Position numbers and translations under genes: made by a program. Shown piece after piece: positions 56,184 through 64,000 of a stretch of 64,000 nt of DNA. The stretch lies in NCBI GenBank assembly GCA_007644065.1, contig VJWN01000009.1, forward strand, positions 868,001-932,000, in the 5' to 3' direction. Under the pieces are notes generated by a model. It did no database searches, was not told the origin of the DNA, and saw only the letters and a program-made list of their open reading frames with translations. Each line of letters opens with the position of its first letter. Positions within the stretch are counted from its first letter, which is position 1. Source of the DNA: Margaritispora aquatica (taxonomy: Eukaryota; Ascomycota; Leotiomycetes; Helotiales; Discinellaceae).

Positions 56184-57797
56184 ATGCCTATAACGATAGA
56201 AAATGCCAGGCAGGATTTCGATTTACTTGTTTGGGACAATAACGACGAGCAGTGGGAAGAGGCTCAAAAGCTTTTGAGTAGAAAGTCAGTGTGCCGTCAA
56301 CTAGAGACTTTGGTAGTTGAGAAGTTTGGAAAGCCAGCCACCTGGATAAGCCCCATGATTATCGGCGGCTTCAACAACCTATATCGCATACAGGTTGAAG
56401 GTGTGTCTTCAGATGTCTTGGTTCGACGACCATCTGTCAGTCAAGCCCAGTTCCCTTGGGAGAAAACTCTTCAAGAAGCGGCCACTGGGAGATACATAAA
56501 ACAAAACACCTCGATTCCTACTCCTAAAATTTACTTCTATGGTAATTCCTTGGATGTCGGACCATTCATGATTATCGAGCGTATCGAAAACAAGTCGACA
56601 CTATCGCACCTTCTAACTATACCTGGCCTAGATCGTTCAATAACACATGTTCTAAACCCAAACATCTCCTCAGTCAAACTTGAAGCCGCATATTTCAACA
56701 TCGCTAAGATCGTCTTCGAACTCTCGCAGCACCGTTTCCCCCTCATCGGCTCCCTAAATGAAGCAGAGAATGGCACCATATCAATCCAAGGGCGACCCAT
56801 TACGCAGAACATGAACGACATGCTTCAACTCGCTAATATTCCCTCTTCGATCCTAGGACCAGAAAACAAGACCTTCAAAAGTGCGAACGAGTATTATGTC
56901 CATCTCGCTCAGATGCATCTCGCGCAGCTCGTGTTCCAGCAAAACGACCTCATAAAATCTGTAACCGACTGCAAGAACAAATACGTTGCTCGCCAGCTTT
57001 TCCTCCAGCTAGCACAACAAGGCCGACTCTCCACCTTCGGCTTTGCTGATGATGACTGGTCTGCACAGGCAAAGACGCAAACGACATCACCTATGCCATT
57101 AGATGCGGATGGATTTGGACTCTACGGGGACGATTTACGTCCGGGTAACATGCTCGTCAATGACACTGACAACATTGTCTCGGTTATAGATTGGGAGTTT
57201 ACGTATGCAGCGCCCGCGCAGTTTGGGCTCGATCCGCCATGGTATTTACTTCTTGAATCGCCTGACATGTGGGATGCGGGTATTGAGGACTGGGCGGAGA
57301 AGTATGGGGCTCGGCTTGAGACGTGGCTTGGCGCTATGGAGATTGCTGAATCGGCTTCTTGTGTTGCAAAAGCAGAAGACCCAGGGAGAGTGGGAGGTGA
57401 GGCGGAGAAGGGGAAGATGACGGGGAAGACGCCGCCGTTGTCGAGCTATATGCGGCAGAGTTGGGAGACGGGCCGTTTTTGGCTTACATATGCAGCTACG
57501 AGGAGCTGGGCGTTCGATACTGTGTATTGGACGTTTTTGGATGAGCAGTTTTTTGGTCCGAGGGAGGGGGCTGGAGGTGAGGAAAAAAGAGGACATGATG
57601 GTGGTGGTCCTGTGAATGACGACAGTGGAGGCGAACTTTGGGAGACGAGGATTCATCTGTTAGGTGTGCCTGCTAGAGAGGGAATGGACGCGTTTGTGCA
57701 GAGGAAGATGGAGGAGGGGAGAGAGAGGAAGGTCGTTGTTTGGGGGATGGAAGAGGCCAGGAGGAGGCTGGCGGAGGTGCTATATGATGCAGAATGA
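56184..57797 (+). CDS. aminoglycoside phosphotransferase (APH)-family kinase-like protein
   Basis: A single exon of 537 aa from the ATG at 56184 (the open frame extends two codons up to a TTG). APH-family proteins are small-molecule kinases with the protein-kinase-like fold; fungal members are mostly uncharacterised and should not be read as antibiotic resistance. Visible elements are IIGGFNNLYRIQVEG (nucleotide-loop-like), VLVRRPSV, FMIIERIENKSTLSHLL (hinge), the Brenner-like GDDLRPGNMLV (about 316-326, with Asp and Asn kept but the usual His-Gly altered) and VIDWEFTYAAP (metal-binding Asp). The C-terminal third is Gly/Glu-rich. Activity is plausible; the substrate is unknown. Confidence 0.87.
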   Translation: MPITIENARQDFDLLVWDNNDEQWEEAQKLLSRKSVCRQLETLVVEKFGKPATWISPMIIGGFNNLYRIQVEGVSSDVLVRRPSVSQAQFPWEKTLQEAATGRYIKQNTSIPTPKIYFYGNSLDVGPFMIIERIENKSTLSHLLTIPGLDRSITHVLNPNISSVKLEAAYFNIAKIVFELSQHRFPLIGSLNEAENGTISIQGRPITQNMNDMLQLANIPSSILGPENKTFKSANEYYVHLAQMHLAQLVFQQNDLIKSVTDCKNKYVARQLFLQLAQQGRLSTFGFADDDWSAQAKTQTTSPMPLDADGFGLYGDDLRPGNMLVNDTDNIVSVIDWEFTYAAPAQFGLDPPWYLLLESPDMWDAGIEDWAEKYGARLETWLGAMEIAESASCVAKAEDPGRVGGEAEKGKMTGKTPPLSSYMRQSWETGRFWLTYAATRSWAFDTVYWTFLDEQFFGPREGAGGEEKRGHDGGGPVNDDSGGELWETRIHLLGVPAREGMDAFVQRKMEEGRERKVVVWGMEEARRRLAEVLYDAE

Positions 57798-59285
57798 CAG
57801 GAATTAATCTACCTTTACTTAGGGAAGTTTGTGGTGCTCGAATAATAGGCTCTGATGTCTCGCTAGCTGTATCGTCGCTTAGATACGAGCAAAAGTATCA
57901 TCCAGACTAGATACGCATGGCTGTACATTTTAAAGTGGAAGGCGTAAGAAGGAAATACAAATCCTCTTCTCTATATTGAGTATTGCTTGGATAATGAATA
58001 TGTGTACAATTGACTGAGGGGCCAAGCTATGTCCTGACCATGTATAGGATGGCTCATCATTCAGGTTGTCTTGGCTTTGATCAGCTGACGTTTCAGACAT
58101 TCCGGGTTCTCCATAAGATAGATCTATCAACACTCTTCACGCTTTCACTTCCTCAACTTCCGGAAGTCCAGTTCCTTTTCATCAGAACAAACATCAAAAT
58201 GGATGAGACTACGCATGTTTCTTGGGTGGTAATGAGAATTCTCACGCTTCACTGCTGATCGGCACGATCGGGCACGAAATTAGGACTGTCCTGGTCGCGA
58301 CTCGCGAGAGATTGATGCGAGCTTCGTTTCTTCTCCTATCTGTGCGAGGTCCTAACTATCTACACTCTAAACCTGCTCTACTCGTTAGTTTTGGATTTTA
58401 TTATCTTGGCATTTCTGGAATCGGTCTTTCCTTGAAGCCGAATACGTGGCCGTTAGTCAAGATACAGCCAAAAGCTCATCCAGATTGACCAAGCCTACAG
58501 TTCGGTTGAATGGGAGGAAGATTTCAATATTTGACTCCTTCAAAGTTCTTGTTTGAAGGTTTTTGAGTTCATTCGTTTATTGGCTTTTACTATTACGATA
58601 GAGACTGTCTGCTGGGTTTGTTTTCGTCATCTCGTTCTCTCTTGGCTTCAATGCACGAAAAAGAAAGAAACGCTCTATTGCCTACAAAACACCATCACAC
58701 CCTCTCCCTCATTTGTCTACAACACAATAATTGGGCGAAACGATTCCACACTGTTGTTAAAACACCGCCACACCACATTTGCCAGCGCAGAAAAGTTGAG
58801 CTATCTTGGCACAATATAGAAGTTCTTGACTTCTGGGGATAAAGCGGAACCTGTAACCTGCCAAGATGCAGGAATTCGACAGCTGTCCCACCCGTGCAGC
58901 ACACCAACTCTGGTTCATCTCTTCTTTGAGTTTGGAATAAGCGTAGAATTGAGCTTTTACCGTCTTGTTTTCTGTTTCAGACGCCCACATTGGGTGGTGT
59001 TTGCTTGGAATTTGTTTCCTGTTTAACGTTCTTCTCCGCACGAAGCTTCCATCGCTGCCGAGGACTACGAGTCCGAATGTTGAGGATATATTGTCCACCT
59101 CTGATTTTGATTGATCGAATGATATAGTGGAATTCAGAAGAGAGTTTGGGGTAAGATTGTGGACAAAGCTTGGGGAAATATAAGTGTATTACTCCTCGCT
59201 CCTAACAACTACCAATACAAGCAGTTGTGTCATTTTCATTTCATCCCTTCTCTCATTCACCCATTTACTACCTTTCCAAGCGAAA
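57798..59285. other. 1.5-kb intergenic region, upstream of the pectin methylesterase
   Basis: Only short frames; the minus-strand frame 58757-59098 lacks motifs. A CT-rich stretch just before 59286 (TTCATCCCTTCTCTC) is the probable leader of the esterase gene. Confidence 0.45.
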
Positions 59286-60530
59286 ATGCGGCCCTTCATT
59301 GCCCTGGCGGCTATACTTGGCTTCGTTACAGCTTCTCCTATTGTTCAGCAAAGAGACACTTGCTCTAGTAGTTCTACTGCATCTTCTTCAGCGCCATTAG
59401 CAACTTCGACCAGCGCATCTCTGTCTAGCACTGCTGCCCGTGACGGTACCACGCCACAATCAGGAGCAATCATTGTCGACGCCACAGGGGCCAAGTCGGA
59501 TTATAAGACTGTTCAAGCTGGCGTTGACGCACTTTCAACTTCCAGCACGAAAACCCAATATCTTTTCATCTATGCTGGTACATACAACGAGCAAGTCTAT
59601 GGTATGTCTCCAACATAGAAGTCTTCTACCTAGATCAATCTTACTAACAATCAAAGTTCCAAAACTTGCCTCCAACCTGGAGATACAGGGTTACACTGAG
59701 GACTCGACCTCATACGACGGAAACAAAGCAACCATAACCTACAACCTTGCCCTGAAGGATGTCACAACCAATGATCTCACTGCCACTCTTCGCTTGTGGA
59801 ATCCGAACACCAAAGTCTACAACCTGAATATCGAAAATACCTTTGGACACATCAGCACCGATGGTCAGAATCTTGCCGTGTCTGCCCAGGCTGATGGTCA
59901 AGCATTCTATGGATGCCAACTGTGGGGTTACCAAGACACTCTCCTGTCTAACGAGGGCAACCAACTGTACGCCAAGACCATGATTGTTGGGGCTATCGAC
60001 TTCATCTATGGCAAGGAAGCAACAGCTTGGTTCGAAAAGGTTGACTTGCGAACCATTGCGGATGGTCCAATCACTGCTTCTGTAAGTATCCTCGCATGTT
60101 AATTCATCTCCAACTATCCGTCCAGCTCTAGTCAAACATACACCACGAATCCAAGCTAACAACCCTGCAGGGCCGCGACTCAGCAAGCAACCCCTCCTGG
60201 TACGTCTTCAACGCGTGCACCATCGCAGGAATCAACTCCACCATCGCAGCCGGCAAGAACCAGCTCGGCCGCCCCTGGAGGAACTACGCTCGGGTCGTCT
60301 TCCAAAACACAGAGATGTCAGACGTGGTGCCCGCCGTTGGCTGGCGCTCGTGGAGCACCTCCGACCCGAGGACGGACCAGATCACCTTTGGGGAATTCGG
60401 CAACACGGGCGAGGGAGCCAGCGGCACCAGAGCAGACTTCGCAACTAAGTTGTCGGCTGCGATGGCTCCTGAGGATGTGCTGGGGAGTGGGTATGCGAGT
60501 GAGTGGTGGTATGATGCCACTTATATGTGA
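59286..60530 (+). CDS. secreted pectin methylesterase, CE8 (3 exons)
   Basis: Exons are 59286-59601, 59657-60081 and 60171-60530, giving 366 aa; introns are 55 and 89 nt with standard borders. The signal peptide is MRPFIALAAILGFVTAS; a Ser/Thr-rich linker (about 25-55) precedes the catalytic beta-helix. CE8 signatures are SDYKTVQAGVDAL, GTYNEQV, LWGYQDTLL (catalytic Asp near 200), GAIDFIYG (catalytic Asp near 221), and LGRPWRNYARVVF (Arg near 283), with a WGEF-like ITFGEFGNTG near the end. The enzyme removes methyl esters from homogalacturonan outside the cell, exposing pectin to depolymerases, and suggests plant-derived food. No pectin lyase or polygalacturonase is nearby. Confidence 0.95.
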
Positions 60531-60961
60531 GTGAGAGGAGTTGTGCGGGAAGTGGTGGGTGGGCGTGTGTGTGTGTGTGTGTGTGTGCTTTTTTTACTGT
60601 ATATATTTGATCGACTTGTATTATATCAGCTAATCGAACTGTGTTCGATTCAAACTCTGAGACCCTGACACAACTATAAAGCTTGTCTTGAATGTGGGAT
60701 CATTCTAAATAATTGTGCTGCTCAACGACAAAGGGAAAGCGTCAGTCCACTCCTTGCAGGACTTACGGTCGCCTGAAGTCTTTCATCGGTGATTCAGATA
60801 GCTGCGAGTATGCTTTACATTCACATTTGTCACGCATCAAACATTCGACTTGTAACTGTATAAGGGTACTTTCAAAGAGTTAAAGTGAGGGTACAATAGT
60901 CAAAAATGTAACGATACCGTGAAAGTCCGTTTTCGCTTAATTTTTGTATTTCGTATTCTAC
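60531..60961. other. intergenic region between converging genes, with (GT)n
   Basis: 430 bp. A (GT)11-12 dinucleotide run lies at 60565-60587, followed by a T-run. 3' UTRs of both neighbours are expected. Confidence 0.5.
60565..60587. repeat. (GT)n microsatellite
   Basis: About eleven uninterrupted GT units just after the pectin methylesterase stop. Confidence 0.85.
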
Positions 60962-62047
60962 TCAAACAACAAGAGCACGCCGTATCTCAACGCAAAGCAT
61001 CTCAATATACTCCCTCGCTTGAACAAGCGCCTCATCCATATGCATAAAAGGATGCGGCACGCCCTTAAACCGCTTGAGCGTAACCTCATTCCCCGCCTCC
61101 ACCAAGCGCATCGCATACGCCTCGCCCTCGTCCCTCAACGGATCACATCCCGCCGTGTAAATGACCGTCTTCCCCACATTTTCAAAACCCGGCGCCGTCA
61201 TCAGATCCGCGAACCACCTCACGTCTTCGATCTGCTTTTTCCGCTTGACAGGGTCTTCGCTCAAACTGCTCCACTTCAGCACATCAAACCATTTCAGCCG
61301 CGCCCAGTTCAGCGTCGGCGCGAATTCCATCTCCTGCATGCTCTTGTACGGACTCTCGGCCGCTTTTGCGTATTTACTCAGGTCGTCTACGGTCGGTGTG
61401 CCGACGGCTGTGAGGCTGATCTTTATTCCTACGTCGCGCGCGAGATGTGCGCAGATCAGAGCGATGTTCCCGCCGGCTGAGACGCCGCCGATTGAGATCC
61501 GCGAAGGGTCGATGTTGAAGGTTTTGGAGCCCTCGGGAGAAGCGATATGTTGAAGCGCGGCGAAGGAGTCGAGGATTCCTGTGGGAAAGACGTGTTCTGG
61601 GACTAGGCGGTAGGCGACGTCGATTACGGCTACGTTGGCGCGAGAGACGATGTGCTTGCAGATGTGGGATTCTGTGTCCAGGTCGCCCAGGCCCCAACCT
61701 ATATAATGAGCTCATGTCAGACATCGAGGTTTGAGGTGGTTCTCACCTCCACCGTGGAAATCGATATGCACTGGCCATGGACCTGGGCCGGCTGGCTCGT
61801 ACATCCTCACTGCTATGTCTGCTCCCTCATGTCCCGGCACTGTGGTATCCCATGTCTTTGCTGCTTCTGGTGCTGGCGCTGTGCCATATGAATAGAGTAC
61901 CGAGTATTTTGAGCGGAGGAATGCAAGGTCGATGGGTTTGTTCGGTATGGGTGCAACGTGCTTGTTGTAGAGTTCTACGAATGTGGGATCAAGAGATGAG
62001 AGGACATCGGGGTGGATTGGGTTAAGGGCTTCGTGGTGTTGGGCCAT
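60962..62047 (-). CDS. HSL-type alpha/beta hydrolase (esterase/lipase), 2 exons
   Basis: Exon 1 is 62047-61747 and exon 2 is 61698-60962, giving 345 aa; the 48-nt intron (GTGAGA...ATATAG) sits inside the oxyanion-hole motif and restores VHIDFHGGG-GWGLGDLD. Nucleophile Ser174 lies in GGVSAGGN (GxSxG); the acid is Asp in YTAGCDPLRDEG, the base His in GVPHPFMHM. The order (HGGG, GxSAG, DxLxDE, HxF) is that of the hormone-sensitive-lipase/alpha-beta hydrolase fold-3 family. No signal peptide, so cytosolic. It probably cleaves short-chain esters; the substrate is unknown. It is divergent from the reductase at 62626. Confidence 0.93.
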
Positions 62048-62625
62048 GATTGCTGATACTTTCTAGATAGATGATGATGATATGAAGGTAGAGAAAAGAG
62101 ATTGATGTAAGAGATGAAGGAAATGTAGTTCTGCTTCCAGATTGTGTGACCTACCGTTGCATATCTGAGGGAAAGCTTCAATCATTACTGTAATGCTCTC
62201 CAAGTTGTAGACTTGACAAACTCTTGCAACACATCATCTCTGATGTCGTCGCATCGCGGATGTCGCTGTCAAAGGTGGGGAGAAAGATATCAGCCATATC
62301 TTTCCGACGGCTGCATAACCCCGCTTAAACCCCTGGTCTAGTCTTAACAAGGACTAGCTCATTCTGGGGTCATCTATGCGACGGTGGCATGCAATGGATC
62401 CTCGGCTCAAACAATATCGCGATGTGAGAAGAATGGGGCTTCACGCGTACGAGGATTGTGATTCCCAAATGATGAGTGGGATTAGCTGCAAGTTACGGTT
62501 ACGTTGGCGAGGTATGGCAGGTTCTGGAGGCAAGAAGCTAAAGAGATTTTCAATTTCACCTTCCAGTTCTTGAACTTGACACTTGGTTTACATTCCTATC
62601 ATTCACGGTCCTTTGGCAATTCAAA
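62048..62625. promoter_or_regulatory. bidirectional promoter region between hydrolase and reductase
   Basis: 580 bp between two divergent start codons. No recognised operator; a short frame at 62376-62573 has no support. Confidence 0.4.
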
Positions 62626-63699
62626 ATGCCCTCGATATCTTCAGGCAAGGTGCTAGTGACAGGTGCGAATGGCTTCATCGCAGCTCACTGCGTCGCCAAA
62701 TTGCTTTCATCTGGCTTCACAGTGGTTGGAACAGTTCGCTCAGAAGCCAAAGCCCAATCAGTCCTACAATCGCACTCAAGCCATCCCTCACTCAGTCTCA
62801 AGATCGTTCGGGATGTCACCAAGCCAGGCTGCTTCGATGCTGCTATCCAGGGATGTGATGCTGTCCTTCATCTCGCGGCTCCATTCGGCTATGCATACTC
62901 AGACTTCGAAACGGAGCTGCTCATACCATCTATCAATGGTACCCTTCGAATCTGCGAAGCTGCGCAAGTTGAGAATTCTGTCAAAAGAGTCGTCTTGACG
63001 AGTAGTTTTGCGAGCGTATATGACGCAAGCAAAGGCTTGGATCCGGCAAAGACGTATACAGAGGACGATTGGTGTCCGTTGACATACGAAGATGGCAAGA
63101 ATGCTGCCGCGACACCAATTGCGTATCGTGCGAGCAAAGTGCTTGCAGAGAAGACTGCCTGGGAGTTCGTTGAGAAGAATGAGGTTGCGTGGGACTTGGT
63201 GACTTTGTGTCCTGGAATGGTATTTGGGCCACTACTCCCTGGTACCATTGGCGGTTTGAAGGATTTGAATACTAGCAACGGGATTGTTTGGAGTCTTCTT
63301 GATGCAGAGAAAATTCCAGACACCAAGGCACCAAGTATGTATTTTGAGATTGAATGGAGATAACAGAGCTGATATTTGGGAATAGTTTGGACATCTGCTA
63401 CGAATCTCGCAGCAGCACATGTCAAAGCAATCACGACACCCGCAGCTTCGAACCAGCGCTTTCTTGTTACCGATGGAGAGTATGATATGCAAGAATTGGC
63501 AGATATTTTGCACGCCTCCAAATTTTCGGATATTACGAAAAAGCGGATACCAGTTGGAGAGCCAAGGGCACGATTGAGCGGAACACACTACAAAGTAGAT
63601 AGCAAGAAGGCGTGCCAGATTTTGGAGTTAGAGCAACCAAGTCTAAAGGACACAGTCGTTGCATTGGTGGAGCAGCTTCTTGAATTTGAAAAATCATAG
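62626..63699 (+). CDS. GRE2-like NAD(P)-dependent reductase, extended SDR (2 exons)
   Basis: Exon 1 is 62626-63334 and exon 2 is 63386-63699, giving 340 aa; the 51-nt intron has GTATGT and TAG. It is an extended SDR with the Rossmann motif VTGANGFIA at the N-terminus, VVLTSSFASVYD, the YxxxK pair in YRASKVLAEKTAWEF, and a C-terminus (FLVTDGEYDMQELADIL, then KRIPVGEP) aligned with yeast Gre2. Relatives reduce aldehydes/ketones such as isovaleraldehyde and methylglyoxal, or dihydroflavonols. The usual 'YVDVRDVA' stretch is IWTSATNLAAAHV here. Cytosolic. Its stop lies only 26 bp from that of the monooxygenase on the other strand. Confidence 0.92.
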
Positions 63700-63725
63700 T
63701 CTTGTTGTCAATTTAAATATTTAAA

Positions 63726-64000
63726 CTACACCTTCACGGCCCTCCTAGCCAAGATGGCACTGTCTTTGTTCAAACTCTTGAAGTCGTGAGCATCAAAACA
63801 AGCTTGTCTACTCATCAAAACTGCCCATGAAGTCCGGTCCCTCATCTCAGTCTCGTATTCCTCCATCCCAACTTTCTGATCCCTGCCCTCCTTGACAATT
63901 GCGACCAGACTCTGGTATAAATTCCGTGCATCAGTTATCCCATGATTTGCAGCTTCCCCTCGATCTGGAAGCACGTTAGATCTGAGTAGAGAAAGATTTG
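63726..64000 (-). CDS. FAD-dependent monooxygenase, C-terminal fragment (runs off the window)
   Basis: Only the last 80 or so codons are inside. LPDRGEAANHGITDARNLYQ matches the second FAD-binding motif of PHBH-type hydroxylases (GDAAH...RGxGANxxIxDAxxL), followed by a helical end with LMSRQACFDAHDFKSLN. A plausible intron acceptor (CTCAG) is present near 63982-63986, so the true exon may begin at 63981. Flavoproteins of this type hydroxylate aromatic or polyketide substrates. The N-terminal GxGxxG motif is beyond the window. Confidence 0.8.
   Translation of the reverse strand, partial: NLSLLRSNVLPDRGEAANHGITDARNLYQSLVAIVKEGRDQKVGMEEYETEMRDRTSWAVLMSRQACFDAHDFKSLNKDSAILARRAVKV

Noticed and set aside
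58757..59098. 113-codon minus-strand frame upstream of the pectin methylesterase
   Set aside because: No recognisable domain or splice structure, mixed composition; kept as intergenic.

Overview
The window is nuclear DNA of a filamentous ascomycete (Pezizomycotina). Genes carry short introns (about 45-150 nt) with GTRNGT-type donors and CTAAC/CTGAC-like branch points, and the gene content is fungal: SDA1, AIM32-like, APC10/DOC1, an NHA1-type antiporter, RTA1-like proteins, Zn(II)2Cys6 regulators, an amdS-type amidase and a secreted pectin methylesterase. A leotiomycete-like host (Botrytis/Sclerotinia relatives) is my inference from overall gene character, not something the sequence proves. 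No rRNA, tRNA, CRISPR array or plasmid feature was seen.

Layout. 0-9 kb: SDA1 (ribosome biogenesis), an acetamidase-like amidase, then a divergent pair, an AIM32-like Fe-S protein (-) and an OB-fold-like protein (+). 9-13 kb: gene-poor, with two diverged copies of a roughly 240-bp intergenic repeat and one uncharacterised spliced gene whose frame is broken or unresolved at one point. 13-20 kb: a large acidic single-pass membrane protein with Pro-Glu-Glu-Ile repeats (-) and an intracellular GH13 alpha-amylase (+) whose first exon is only 7 nt. 20-27 kb: a Zn(II)2Cys6 regulator (+) and a Cys-rich single-pass cell-surface protein (-). 27-30 kb: gene-poor, holding a decayed GH72 glucanosyltransferase. 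30-33.5 kb: two RTA1-like 7-TM genes head to head. 34-40 kb: a disordered protein with a small C-terminal zinc-binding exon, a small 4-TM protein, APC10/DOC1 and a small coiled-coil gene. 40-43 kb: no gene seen. 43-48 kb: a bacterial-type thioredoxin-coupled arsenate reductase and an Nha1/Sod2 antiporter, both on the minus strand. 50-54.5 kb: a second zinc-cluster regulator that appears to need a GC-AG intron, a 674-bp MITE-like element with 22-bp terminal inverted repeats, and a small charged protein. 56-64 kb: an APH-like protein, a pectin methylesterase, an HSL-type alpha/beta hydrolase, a GRE2-like reductase and the 3' end of an FAD monooxygenase.

Most genes are unrelated housekeeping or accessory neighbours, and no biosynthetic cluster is evident. 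The 60-64 kb end (hydrolase, reductase, monooxygenase, with the pectinase beside them) is the only stretch that looks catabolic. Exon coordinates were read by eye: splice sites were chosen so that reading phase, GT/GC-AG borders and family motifs agree.
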